From an uncultured Bacilli bacterium (GTDB taxonomy: Bacteria; Bacillota_I; Bacilli_A; RF39; UBA660): 43,465 nt of DNA. This document shows, piece by piece, positions 31,789 to 40,540 of this stretch. The notes under the pieces were generated by a model. The model saw only the letters and a program-made list of their open reading frames with translations, did not search any database and was not told the DNA's origin. The number at the start of each line of letters is the position of its first letter. The first letter of the stretch is position 1. The stretch spans positions 1-43,465 of the forward strand of contig CAKOJO010000003.1 of NCBI GenBank assembly GCA_934090595.1, given 5' to 3'. A program made the position numbers and the translations under genes.

Positions 31789-32223
31789 TTATCGCTCTTT
31801 TACTCCACTCTTTTTCATTTCTTTACATGGCACTAAATATCCGAGTTCCATACCTTTACCAATAATAACTCTTTCATCAAAAGATACATAAACTTGATTA
31901 GTAATACCACTTTTTATGTGTAAGTTCATTCTGTCATCTAAGGTTAATATATCATAATCACCAGATTGTATACACTTTGCAATCGGTATTTTATTATCTA
32001 TATTAGTATGCACTAATCTATCTTCAAAACCAACAACTATATCTTCTCTAGAAATTATAGCAACTGATCTCATATCATTAAGTTCTTTTTTAATTAATTT
32101 ATCATTTTGTACTAATTGATTTTTTAATGTTTCTAAAAGATATATATCTTTATACTCTTCATAATTATTTACTCTTTTTAATAATTCTTCTCTTACAACT
32201 AAAAGACTATCTAATTTACTCAT
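31789..32223 (-). CDS. hypothetical protein at the head of the cdsA-rseP operon
   Basis: 144 residues that I do not recognise. Residues 1-50 look like a helical hairpin or coiled coil (LLVVREELLKRVN); the rest is beta-rich. No membrane segment or cysteine pair. A perfect SigA promoter lies upstream and the gene precedes cdsA by 51 bp, so it is cotranscribed with membrane-lipid and protease genes. Confidence 0.6.
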   Translation of the reverse strand: MSKLDSLLVVREELLKRVNNYEEYKDIYLLETLKNQLVQNDKLIKKELNDMRSVAIISREDIVVGFEDRLVHTNIDNKIPIAKCIQSGDYDILTLDDRMNLHIKSGITNQVYVSFDERVIIGKGMELGYLVPCKEMKKSGVKER

Positions 32224-32307
32224 AAATCTTCACTCCTTTTTATGCTACTTTTAAAAAAGCACTTAACAATCACAGAATCAACTTTATCATCTGGAAAAGA
32301 TGGCTAG

Positions 32308-32336
32308 ATTATAGCACATTTTTTCGTTTTTGTCAA
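32308..32336 (-). promoter_or_regulatory. consensus SigA promoter
   Basis: TTGACA (32336-32331) and TATAAT (32313-32308) on the minus strand with a 17-bp spacer, a full match to consensus. The predicted leader is about 75 nt and holds a small hairpin (CATCTTTTCCAGATG). The first GGTC/GACC palindrome lies 10 bp upstream of the -35. Confidence 0.9.
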
Positions 32337-32345
32337 ATCAATCAT

Positions 32346-32372
32346 TTTGTGGTCAAAAGTTTTGACCGCAAA
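32346..32372. repeat. GGTC/GACC palindrome 1
   Basis: 27-nt inverted repeat with a single central G (arms TTTGTGGTCAAAA and TTTTGACCGCAAA), one mismatch. Directly upstream of the consensus promoter. Confidence 0.85.
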
Positions 32373-32410
32373 CACGTAGTAATACCAAGGATTTCAGTAA
32401 AAATCATCAA

Positions 32411-32437
32411 TTTTTTAGTCAATTCTGTGACCGCAAA
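32411..32437. repeat. GGTC/GACC palindrome 2 (degenerate)
   Basis: Right arm GTGACCGCAAA is intact; the left arm is degraded (TTTTTAGTCAA). Spaced 38 nt after palindrome 1. Confidence 0.65.
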
Positions 32438-32496
32438 TTGTTCTAAAAATTAAAGTTTTATGACACCTTTAATCAATAAAAATCAACTATTTATAT

Positions 32497-32523
32497 TTTG
32501 CGGTCAAAAGTTTTGACCGCAAA
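32497..32523. repeat. GGTC/GACC palindrome 3 (perfect)
   Basis: Perfect 13+1+13 nt inverted repeat: TTTGCGGTCAAAA, G, TTTTGACCGCAAA. No T-run follows, so not a normal terminator. Confidence 0.9.
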
Positions 32524-32560
32524 TATGCCGTAATATCAACGGTTTCAAAGAAAATTCAAG

Positions 32561-32587
32561 TTTGCGGTCAAAATTTTCATCAGCAAA
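32561..32587. repeat. GGTC/GACC palindrome 4 (half degenerate)
   Basis: Left arm TTTGCGGTCAAAA intact, right arm degraded. It ends 3 bp from the ORF6N gene's stop codon. The segments 32346-32437 and 32497-32587 are copies of one roughly 92-bp unit (palindrome, spacer with GTAATA and TTTCA, palindrome). Confidence 0.75.
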
Positions 32588-32590
32588 TCA

Positions 32591-33448
32591 TCAAAGCTTT
32601 ACTATATCTTCAATTTTCTTAATTAACTCATCAAGAAACATTTTTTCATTCATTTTATAAATATAACTATATTTCTTTCCAACATCTTTTAATGACATTC
32701 CACTTACATACACTTCTTTTCTATCTAAAATAATATATCTATCATGAAAAAAATCATTATTTATAAAAACAATATTTGAATACTGATTATTATACTTTTT
32801 CATTAAAACATCATCTAAGTTTTTTGATATTACAATAATCTTTCTATCAATGTTTCTTAATATATCAAATAACTCTTTGTTAGCATAATTATCTACAATT
32901 ATCACTTCTTTTTCTGAATCATTAAATATATCTAATAAAGTACTATATGCATCATATATCTTTCCATCATAAATAATAGTATTCTGTTTAGAAGAAAACT
33001 TATCAAATGATTCTTCTAACTTCAATATTCTCTCTTCATGATTTATAAACAATCTATTACTCATAATATCATGTGAAATATATTTTTTCATCAATACAAA
33101 CGCATCCATTATTTGGAGAGTCACAATACTAGCTTTTTTTCCTTTAAGAACTGTTGCCAGCATATATACTCCTTGTTCAGTAAAAACTCTAGGATTATTT
33201 CTTGATTTTTCATTTATATTAGTAGATGAAAACTTAGAACGTAAATTGTAACACTCTTCATTATTTAACCGAAAACAATATCTTTCTGGAAACTTTTCCT
33301 GATTATTTTTAACCGCTTGATTTACTTCCTTAGTTCCATTCTTGCATTCATACAATCTTGCAAGATCACTATCCAACATCACCTGCACTCCTCTAATCTC
33401 ATATATTATCCCCTCGATCTTTTCTTGTTCAACTATTTCATTCATCAT
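32591..33448 (-). CDS. ORF6N-domain regulator with PLD-like C-terminal domain
   Basis: 286 residues. The N-terminal ORF6N domain (about 1-105: IIYEIRGVQVMLDSDLARLYE, then ERYCFRLN and RVFTEQGVYMLATVL) is a DNA-binding module common in phages and mobile elements. The C-terminal half (about 150-285) resembles phospholipase D-like domains with one HDRYIILD motif followed by VYVSGMSLKDVGKK. One such motif per chain means a dimer would be needed for activity. ATG at 33448 after AGTGGAGGG. Adjacent palindromes could be its targets. No other phage gene is near. Confidence 0.82.
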   Translation of the reverse strand: MMNEIVEQEKIEGIIYEIRGVQVMLDSDLARLYECKNGTKEVNQAVKNNQEKFPERYCFRLNNEECYNLRSKFSSTNINEKSRNNPRVFTEQGVYMLATVLKGKKASIVTLQIMDAFVLMKKYISHDIMSNRLFINHEERILKLEESFDKFSSKQNTIIYDGKIYDAYSTLLDIFNDSEKEVIIVDNYANKELFDILRNIDRKIIVISKNLDDVLMKKYNNQYSNIVFINNDFFHDRYIILDRKEVYVSGMSLKDVGKKYSYIYKMNEKMFLDELIKKIEDIVKL

Positions 33449-33641
33449 TATCCCTCCACTCAAAAAAAGATACACCACTTCTAATGGCATATCCCCGCAT
33501 CATGCATATTTTCCTCATTGCTAAAAGAAAATATACGTTATCGTTTGAATTGTCATACTAATGAAAAGCAATATAATCAGTACAATTACATTATATCAAT
33601 TAGTTTTATTCTATACAATAGTTTTCACTTTATAAAAAGCA

Positions 33642-34100
33642 CTACTTAGTAACATCTACCCATTTCACATAAGAAGAATACTTCTCTAACTGTTCAATAC
33701 TAAGCTTAATAGCGCTATTTTCACTACCACAAGCTGGATAAACATAATGATTAGCTTTCAAGGACTCATCAAGATATACTTTAACCCCATCTTTTATAGC
33801 AAAAGGACATACTCCACCAATCTTATAACCAATCAAATTATCTAAATCCTCTTGCGGTATCATCTTAGCCTTTTTACCAAAATAATCTTTATACTTATGA
33901 TTGTCTATTTTAGCATCACCAGACATTACTATTAAAATTGGTTCATCTAACATAAATGCAAGAGTTTTTGCTATCTGATTCGACTCCACTCCTAGAGCTT
34001 GTGCCGCTTGCATAACAGTAGCACTAATACCATCTACCTCTATTATTTCATCATCTATTCCATACTTTCTAAAGTATTCTTTTACTTTTACTAAACTCAC
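33642..34100 (-). CDS. YbaK/EbsC-type aminoacyl-tRNA deacylase
   Basis: Editing enzyme of the YbaK/ProX superfamily, which clears wrongly charged tRNAs (Cys-tRNA-Pro or similar). Conserved features are SGDAKIDNHKYK with the lysine site, YKIGGVCPFAIK and the VYPACGS segment. 152 residues. Overlap-free but only 1 bp from the next gene, so one transcript with HAD and maf. Substrate not determinable here. Confidence 0.87.
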   Translation of the reverse strand: MSLVKVKEYFRKYGIDDEIIEVDGISATVMQAAQALGVESNQIAKTLAFMLDEPILIVMSGDAKIDNHKYKDYFGKKAKMIPQEDLDNLIGYKIGGVCPFAIKDGVKVYLDESLKANHYVYPACGSENSAIKLSIEQLEKYSSYVKWVDVTK

Positions 34101-34101
34101 T

Positions 34102-34566
34102 TTATCTCTTCTTTCTTTTTAACATATCTATTGCAAGTGTTACATGTTCCTCAGTTAAACCACCATTAAAGAAATCAGTTCTAACTTGATTCTCATCATC
34201 TACTAAATCATCATCTAAAACAACATAACCATCTATATCTTTATTATTATCTAAATAATATCTTATTTCTTCTGTCCTATTCATCATCGAAGGAGTAATA
34301 TCATATATTTCTATACCATACTCTTCTAATAACTCTAAAAACTCTTTATGATAAGTAGTATCTGCAACTATCTTACCATTTTTTCTTAAAAGACCAATTC
34401 TCCATGATGAAGAAAGTACAACCTTAGTATCATCATTACTTATAATTATTTCTTTTAATAACAATAACTTATCTCTTGATATTTCTAACTCTTGAGTTTT
34501 ATACTTCTCAAAAATTAAATCTTGATCATTAAGTACTCCATCTACATCTAAAAATATTACATTCAT
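34102..34566 (-). CDS. HAD-superfamily hydrolase
   Basis: 154 residues. Motif I FLDVDGVLND at the N-terminus, motif II VVLSSSWRIG, then YVVLDDDLVDD near the end. This belongs to the HAD domain group with the SSSWR motif found in nucleic-acid repair polyproteins. No clear cap domain. Substrate unknown. It lies between ybaK and maf with 1-bp gaps. Confidence 0.82.
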   Translation of the reverse strand: MNVIFLDVDGVLNDQDLIFEKYKTQELEISRDKLLLLKEIIISNDDTKVVLSSSWRIGLLRKNGKIVADTTYHKEFLELLEEYGIEIYDITPSMMNRTEEIRYYLDNNKDIDGYVVLDDDLVDDENQVRTDFFNGGLTEEHVTLAIDMLKRKKR

Positions 34567-34567
34567 A

Positions 34568-35143
34568 TTAATCTAAATCCTTTAAATGAATATTCCATTT
34601 AAGTAAATACTCGTATATTTTTTCTACAGGTATTCCTAATATATTATAAAAGCTACCTTCTATCTTATTAATGAAATTAGAAACCACAGTTTCTATGGTA
34701 AAACCAGAAGCATATAAAACATTAGGATCATTATCTATATAATAATCTATATCACATTCATCTATTTTGTTTAAAGTAATAACAGTTTCTTGATAATCAT
34801 TAACAACTTCATTGTTTATCTTATTAATTAAAGCAATACCTGTAATTACTTTAAAAGTATTATCAGAACAAAGTCTTAAATTCTCTTTCGCTTCATAAAT
34901 AGATTTTGGTTTTTCTAATATTTTATTACCTACTAAAACAACTGTATCAAGTCCTAAAACAATACCTTCATTAACATCAACAGAATATGCTTTTTCTAAA
35001 GATAATCTTTTTACATATTCATAAACGTCTTCATTGTCTTGTTTTATTTCTATATAATTGCTTTCTTTTTTTATATGCTTAATACAAGCTTGTTTTAAAA
35101 CATCGCTCTTAAAACTCGAAGTACTAGCTAACACTAACTTCAT
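34568..35143 (-). CDS. maf: Maf-type nucleoside triphosphate pyrophosphatase
   Basis: House-cleaning pyrophosphatase that removes non-canonical NTPs (dTTP/UTP or m7GTP type). The opening LASTSSFKSDVL, the GLDTVVLVGNKILEKPKS loop and the GSFYNILGIPVE C-terminal motif are typical. 191 residues, normal. It overlaps the stop of the serine hydrolase gene by one base. Confidence 0.92.
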   Translation of the reverse strand: MKLVLASTSSFKSDVLKQACIKHIKKESNYIEIKQDNEDVYEYVKRLSLEKAYSVDVNEGIVLGLDTVVLVGNKILEKPKSIYEAKENLRLCSDNTFKVITGIALINKINNEVVNDYQETVITLNKIDECDIDYYIDNDPNVLYASGFTIETVVSNFINKIEGSFYNILGIPVEKIYEYLLKWNIHLKDLD

Positions 35144-36498
35144 TACATACCTCTTTTAGTTACATTAATTTCCTTATCATAAGACTTATCATATTCATCA
35201 ATTACTTGTTTTAAAAACTCTAACTTCAAACAAGTTTTAGCATTTTCTCTTATAACTTCTTCAACAGTAGTGGCAGAAGGCATTAACTGTCTTGAATCTA
35301 TTAATGTATATTTCACTAGTTTTCCATCTCTATCAAATTCAAATTCTTTTACTATATTAATAGGAGATAATCCTCTTTCTTCTCTTCTTTTATTTAATTT
35401 TTCTTGTTCAATTAATGCTTGTTCTACTCCCATACTACCAGGATTAAACATAATAGTAAACGCCTTTTCAGGAGCAAACTCAGCGTGAGTTCTAGTTGAA
35501 CCTTGTATAGCAAATGAATCAGTAGATGAAAGATTATCAATATAACTTACATCAAGTCCTTTAGGATGAGATGTATAAGTAGCACCCATTATTCCTCTTG
35601 CAACACTTACATCATTAGTATAAGCATCTTCTTTATGTGGTAATACATCAGTATCAAACACTGCTCTACCTAATTTTATTACATCTGAAGATGAGGCAAA
35701 TATTCCAGCATGACCAGAAAAACCTCCGACTGCTAAAGCGCTTGGATCATTTATTCTTCCATATGCTGCATTAGGGCTACCAGTAAGTAATTTAAACTTC
35801 TTTTGAGGAACAATTATATGAGTTTCATTTAAACCTAATGGTTTAGTAATATACTCATCAATTAAATCTTCGTACTTTTTATCGGTTACTCTTTCCATTA
35901 CTTCCTTCATGATCATCATGCCCATATCATTATAATTATACTTTCCTTTATTTACAACATTGATATTATATAAAGTATCAAGAGCCTCATCAATTGTTTT
36001 TTTATCAGATATTCTACCATTGGTTCTAAATTCTACTGCGAATGTTAAAATATCTCTTACTGTTAAATCTCCTAAATTAGTAAATCTATTATCTAGTTCA
36101 CTAATCTTATCATCCATAGAAAAATATTCTTCTTTTATTAAGTTATATGCTAAGACTTCGGTATAAAACTTAGTCATTGATGCAATATCAAATAAAGCAT
36201 TATCTGGCATTGGATCGGTTAAATAATTAATATTTCCACCATATAATTTTACATTTATATTAGAAACATTAATACCAACAGTATAACCAGGTGTTGGATA
36301 TTTTCTTCTCATATCTTCTAATTGATCAAAATTATCCTTTATCATTAATTCTACTAACTCTTCAGGTGTTGCATCTTTATTATTCTTAATTATATCAAGT
36401 GCTTCTCTAGTTACTTGTTCTATATCTTTTTTATCTGCATAAATAGATTTCTTTTGTACATCCATTACAAAATTATTAAATATTCTTTCCAAATTCAT
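35143..36498 (-). CDS. beta-lactamase-family serine hydrolase
   Basis: 451 residues. Class C beta-lactamase/DD-peptidase fold: SxxK in ASMTKF (nucleophile), YxN in YNYNDMG, and a GGFSGHAGIFAS segment near the third motif. No signal peptide or membrane anchor is visible, so it is probably a cytoplasmic esterase or peptidase and not an antibiotic-resistance enzyme. Long helical N-terminus (1-80) precedes the catalytic domain. GGAGAGATAAT before the ATG. Substrate unknown. Confidence 0.82.
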   Translation of the reverse strand: MNLERIFNNFVMDVQKKSIYADKKDIEQVTREALDIIKNNKDATPEELVELMIKDNFDQLEDMRRKYPTPGYTVGINVSNINVKLYGGNINYLTDPMPDNALFDIASMTKFYTEVLAYNLIKEEYFSMDDKISELDNRFTNLGDLTVRDILTFAVEFRTNGRISDKKTIDEALDTLYNINVVNKGKYNYNDMGMMIMKEVMERVTDKKYEDLIDEYITKPLGLNETHIIVPQKKFKLLTGSPNAAYGRINDPSALAVGGFSGHAGIFASSSDVIKLGRAVFDTDVLPHKEDAYTNDVSVARGIMGATYTSHPKGLDVSYIDNLSSTDSFAIQGSTRTHAEFAPEKAFTIMFNPGSMGVEQALIEQEKLNKRREERGLSPINIVKEFEFDRDGKLVKYTLIDSRQLMPSATTVEEVIRENAKTCLKLEFLKQVIDEYDKSYDKEINVTKRGM

Positions 36499-36508
36499 AT
36501 TATCTCTC

Positions 36509-36943
36509 CTATTTCTCTATTACTATTGTAATTGGTCCATCATTAATTAACTCTACTTGCATATCTGCTCTAAAAATACCAGTTTGGGTATTAATTCTAC
36601 TTTTTAATTCTTCATTAAAAATATCATAATAAGAGGATGCATCTTCTTGCTTCATAGCATTTATATATGATGGTCTATTTCCTTTATTAGCATCCGCATA
36701 CAAAGTAAACTGTGATACTGAAAGTACACTACCTCCAATATCGCTAACGGATTTATTCATTACCCCTTCTTCATCATCAAATATTCTAAGATTAACTATT
36801 TTATTAGCCATCCACTTTATCTTATCAATATTATCATCATGAGTAAATCCAACAAGTACTAAAAGACCTTTATCAATAGAACCTACTGTCTTACCATCAA
36901 CTTTAACACTTGATGATTTTACTCTTTGCACTACTACTTTCAT
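36509..36943 (-). CDS. dtd: D-aminoacyl-tRNA deacylase
   Basis: Removes D-amino acids from tRNA. Opening VVVQRVKSSSVKVDG, the catalytic SVSQFTLYAD and NDGPITIVIE at the end are diagnostic. 144 residues. Start overlaps the relA stop by 4 bp (ATGA), the same pairing as in Bacillus. Confidence 0.97.
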   Translation of the reverse strand: MKVVVQRVKSSSVKVDGKTVGSIDKGLLVLVGFTHDDNIDKIKWMANKIVNLRIFDDEEGVMNKSVSDIGGSVLSVSQFTLYADANKGNRPSYINAMKQEDASSYYDIFNEELKSRINTQTGIFRADMQVELINDGPITIVIEK

Positions 36944-39078
36944 TGCATTATCCTTTCTACTTCTACTACGTTTTGTATCTTTCTTAATTCTTTCAAATAC
37001 TTATTCATTTCATCAAGTGATGAAATAACTACTTCAAGACTATAAATATTCTTATCACTCTTATTAAGTAGATTAATACTTTCTATTTGAATATTCATAC
37101 TAGCAGAAGTTTGTACTATATCTACTATTTTATTATCTTTAGTATTAGTATATATAACTATATCAGAATAATATTTGTTTTTAATCTTAGTATTCCAATT
37201 AGCACTTATTACCCTATCATCCATATCATTAATATTAAGGCAATTCTTTCTATGAATACTTATACCGCTTCCCTTAGTAATAAAACCTATTATATCGTCT
37301 CCTGGTATTGGAAGGCAACAATTAGCTATATGAGTTTGTATATTTTTAGTATTTCCTACTACTATATCATTATCAGTATCAAGAACTTTAACCTTTATTT
37401 CTTTCTTTTGATCATTAGATTCTTCATCCTTATTCTTTACAACACTCTTAACAGAAAACTTATTATTACCAATATTTAAATATAAATCTTCAATAGTATC
37501 TAGTTTAAAACTCTTAAGTACTTCTTTTATATTATCAGGTTTTAAAAATTCAGTAGAAGAAATCTTTTTTCTTCTTAATTCCTTTTCAAGTAAATTCTTT
37601 CCTGATTCAATATAATCTTCTCTAGTAGTCTTATTAAAAAATGCTTTAATCTTACTCTTTGCTTGAGTAGTCTTTACAATATTTAACCATTCTCTAGATG
37701 GACCCTTAGAATTATTATTAGTAAGTATCTTAACTATATCTCCATTTTGTAACTCATATGACAAGTTAACCATATTATTATTTACAATAGCACCAGTCAT
37801 TTTATCTCCAACTTGAGTATGAATTCTATAAGCAAAATCTATTGGAGTGGAACCATTTGGTAGTTCGAATACATCTCCTTTAGGAGTATAAACATAAATA
37901 TTATTATTTAATACTTCATCTTTTACTCTGTTTACAAAGTCTTCATTAGTCATCTTTTCTTCATTTAATTCAATTATTGACTTATAAAATTGGAGTTTTT
38001 GTTCAGTAACATTTTGCATTTCTAAAGCAGCATTCTTATGTTCTTTATAAGCCCAATGAGATGCAATACCATTTTCTGCGATTTCATCCATATCATATGT
38101 TCTTATTTGTATTTCAAATAAATTACCATCTAATCCAAATACAGTTGTATGTAGTGTTTGATAAAGATTAGTTTTAGGCATTGCAATATAATCTTTAAAT
38201 CTCTTAGATACAGGTTTATATTTAGAATGAATAAGACCTAGTGCTAAATAACATTCTTGTTCTTTGTCCACTAGTATTCTGATGGCAAGTAAATCGTATA
38301 TATCAGAAAAACTTCTTCCCTTATCTAACTTCTTATAAATACTATATATACTCTTAGCACGACCTTTTATCTCATGTTTTATTCCATTATTCTTTAAAAG
38401 GGTACTAACCTCATCCATCATCTTAGATACACATTCTTCTCTTTCAATCTTAGTATTATTAAGTTTTTCTACAACATCATAATATACATCTGGTTTAGAA
38501 TATTTTAAAGAAAGGTCCTCAAGCTCAGACTTTATCTTATGCATACCTAAACGATGCGCAATTGGTGCTAGTATTTCAAGAGTTTCCTTTGCTTTTAGTT
38601 TTTGTCTATCTACTGGTATTGCATATAAAGTTCTCATATTATGAAGACGATCTGCTAGTTTAATTATTATTACTCTTACATCCTCACTCATTCCTACGAT
38701 TATTTTTTTATAATAATTTGTAAGATATTCATTTTCAGTAGAAACATTAATACTATTAATCTTAGTTACTCCGTCTACTAAGTTAGCAACAGTTTTACCA
38801 AATAAGTTTTCTAACTCTTCCTTAGGAGTCGGAGTATCTTCTAAAACATCATGAAGTAAAGATGCAATTATAGTATCCTTATCTGCCTTAATAGTAGTAA
38901 GTATTATTGCAACAGATAAAGGATGAATTATATACTCTTCCCCTGTCTTACGATATTGTCCTTCATGTTTAGAATAAGCATAATCAATTGCTTTTTCTAT
39001 TATCTCTATTTCATCTTTATCTAAATAATTTAATTTATCTATTAATTCTTTTCTTAGGTCACTACTTTTAATAACCAT
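36940..39078 (-). CDS. relA: bifunctional (p)ppGpp synthetase/hydrolase Rel
   Basis: Controls the stringent response. Domains in order: HD hydrolase (about 20-160) with an intact HDVLEDT, synthetase (about 200-350; SIYKKLDKGRSFSDIYDLLAIRI and QIRTYDMDEIAENGIASHW), TGS (about 385-445; VYTPKGDVFELP), a helical and zinc-finger region with HIANCCLPIPGDDIIGFI, and a C-terminal ACT/RRM domain. 712 residues. Both active sites look complete. First gene of a relA-dtd pair. Confidence 0.96.
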   Translation of the reverse strand: MVIKSSDLRKELIDKLNYLDKDEIEIIEKAIDYAYSKHEGQYRKTGEEYIIHPLSVAIILTTIKADKDTIIASLLHDVLEDTPTPKEELENLFGKTVANLVDGVTKINSINVSTENEYLTNYYKKIIVGMSEDVRVIIIKLADRLHNMRTLYAIPVDRQKLKAKETLEILAPIAHRLGMHKIKSELEDLSLKYSKPDVYYDVVEKLNNTKIEREECVSKMMDEVSTLLKNNGIKHEIKGRAKSIYSIYKKLDKGRSFSDIYDLLAIRILVDKEQECYLALGLIHSKYKPVSKRFKDYIAMPKTNLYQTLHTTVFGLDGNLFEIQIRTYDMDEIAENGIASHWAYKEHKNAALEMQNVTEQKLQFYKSIIELNEEKMTNEDFVNRVKDEVLNNNIYVYTPKGDVFELPNGSTPIDFAYRIHTQVGDKMTGAIVNNNMVNLSYELQNGDIVKILTNNNSKGPSREWLNIVKTTQAKSKIKAFFNKTTREDYIESGKNLLEKELRRKKISSTEFLKPDNIKEVLKSFKLDTIEDLYLNIGNNKFSVKSVVKNKDEESNDQKKEIKVKVLDTDNDIVVGNTKNIQTHIANCCLPIPGDDIIGFITKGSGISIHRKNCLNINDMDDRVISANWNTKIKNKYYSDIVIYTNTKDNKIVDIVQTSASMNIQIESINLLNKSDKNIYSLEVVISSLDEMNKYLKELRKIQNVVEVERIMQ

Positions 39079-39086
39079 AATACCAC

Positions 39087-39290
39087 CTACTTTATTTCTA
39101 TTTTAAGTATATCATCAACCATTTCTGCAAGAGTTAACCCCTTAGCATTTTTCCACTTAGTGCTAGTTAAATAATTCCATATATCATCATTAGTAATATA
39201 AGTAATACCCTTATCCTTTAACTCATCAACCTTAGTAGTCATTGCTATTTCAAGTCTATTTCTTAAATCCTCAAGAGAATTAAAATCCAT
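39087..39290 (-). CDS. comN: ComN-like post-transcriptional regulator
   Basis: 67 residues. Resembles Bacillus ComN: VDELKDKGITYITNDDIWNYL, then TKWKNAKGLTLAEMVDDILKI. ComN controls comE mRNA and localises to the division site; whether this organism is competent is unknown. ATG at 39290 with GGAGG upstream; the five upstream codons belong to the end of truB. It lies between truB and relA on the same strand. Confidence 0.75.
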   Translation of the reverse strand: MDFNSLEDLRNRLEIAMTTKVDELKDKGITYITNDDIWNYLTSTKWKNAKGLTLAEMVDDILKIEIK

Positions 39291-39291
39291 A

Positions 39292-40158
39292 TTATTTACC
39301 TCCATAAAATATAAATGGTTTCATTGTATTTTTATTTTTATCATAATCCATATAAAGAGCAATATTCTTACCATCTCTTCTAAATAATATTGGCTTATCC
39401 CCAGTTTTTTCTATTAAGCCTCCATTCTTTACTACATCATACAATGAATCTGGAACTTCAACTACATCTAAGTCAATTACATCTTCAATATCAAGTAACT
39501 TATAATTACCACTTTTTATATCCTTTATTGTATAGGCATCATCAAGTGAAAACTTATCCTGTTTAGTTCTTTTTAAATTACTCATACACATAGGTATATT
39601 AATACTTTTACCCATGTCATTAATTAAACTTCTTATATAAGTTCCTTTAGAAACATTACATCTAAAAGAAAAATATAGTTTATTATCTCTTTCATAAATA
39701 TCAATCAACTCTATAGAACGAATATTAACAAGTTTTTTAGGAAGAGTAACAGACTCCCCTTTCCTAGCATATTCATATAGCTTTTTACCATCAACTTTAA
39801 CTGCTGAATAAATAGGTACTTCTTGTAAATATAAACCTCTATATTTATTTAAAACATTAATAATTACATCTTTATCTATTTCTTTAATATCCACTTTTTT
39901 AGTAATAGTACCAGTAACATCATATGTATCAGTAGAGGTCCCAATAAGAGCTTCTGCTACATATTCCTTATAATCACTCTCAAATAAATTACCAACTTTA
40001 GTATACTTACCAATTCCTATTATTAAAAGACCAGTAGCAAGAGGATCAAGTGTACCAAAATGTCCCATTTTATTAGTATGAAAAACTTGAGACAAACAGT
40101 TTACAACGTCTCTAGAAGTATACCCTTTATCTTTATTCACTAGTAGTATTTTATCCAA
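39292..40158 (-). CDS. truB: tRNA pseudouridine(55) synthase TruB
   Basis: Makes pseudouridine 55 in the T loop of tRNAs. The catalytic Asp is in GHFGTLDPLATGLL; VPIYSAVKVDGKKLYEYAR and SKGTYIRSLINDMG are the other family motifs. A short C-terminal region follows instead of a full PUA domain. 288 residues. It is not next to ribF, as it would be in Bacillus. Confidence 0.96.
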   Translation of the reverse strand: MDKILLVNKDKGYTSRDVVNCLSQVFHTNKMGHFGTLDPLATGLLIIGIGKYTKVGNLFESDYKEYVAEALIGTSTDTYDVTGTITKKVDIKEIDKDVIINVLNKYRGLYLQEVPIYSAVKVDGKKLYEYARKGESVTLPKKLVNIRSIELIDIYERDNKLYFSFRCNVSKGTYIRSLINDMGKSINIPMCMSNLKRTKQDKFSLDDAYTIKDIKSGNYKLLDIEDVIDLDVVEVPDSLYDVVKNGGLIEKTGDKPILFRRDGKNIALYMDYDKNKNTMKPFIFYGGK

Positions 40159-40233
40159 AATATCACCTTCTTAATAAATAAATTATATCACTAAAATATC
40201 AAAATATATAGAAAAATAATTAGATTTCTCCAA

Positions 40234-40536
40234 TTATTTTGTTAATTTTTTAATATCTTTTTCTTGTCTATCAAATAGTTCTTTAAAATATTCATAGTCA
40301 TCATCATTAAAATACTTATGTTTATTCATATCTAAAATATATCTTTTTATTTGAGGCTCATTTCTTTTAGCTAAAAACATAGAATGTTCTTCGTTAAAAG
40401 AATCAATTTCTTCATTACTCCAATCTCTAGTTAAATCATGAATGACTAGATCTCTTTTATTGATATATTCTAAATACTCTTGTTCCTTCTTATTAAATAT
40501 CTGATCCTTTAATTTTAATAAATAATCCTTTACCAT
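40234..40536 (-). CDS. hypothetical protein
   Basis: 100 residues, charged (Lys, Asp, Glu), helical, no membrane segment. I do not recognise it. GGGGATGATAATATG provides the ribosome site. It lies 4 bp after the TPR-like gene and may be cotranscribed with it. Confidence 0.6.
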   Translation of the reverse strand: MVKDYLLKLKDQIFNKKEQEYLEYINKRDLVIHDLTRDWSNEEIDSFNEEHSMFLAKRNEPQIKRYILDMNKHKYFNDDDYEYFKELFDRQEKDIKKLTK

Positions 40537-40540
40537 ATTA

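Noticed and set aside
32346..32587. Palindromes as transcription terminators
   Set aside because: No T-run follows the arms on either strand, and there are four in a row with the same centre, which suggests protein binding or a mobile element.
35270..37479. Plus-strand frames opposite the serine hydrolase and relA genes
   Set aside because: They lie opposite well-identified genes, lack ribosome sites and encode low-complexity hydrophobic strings.
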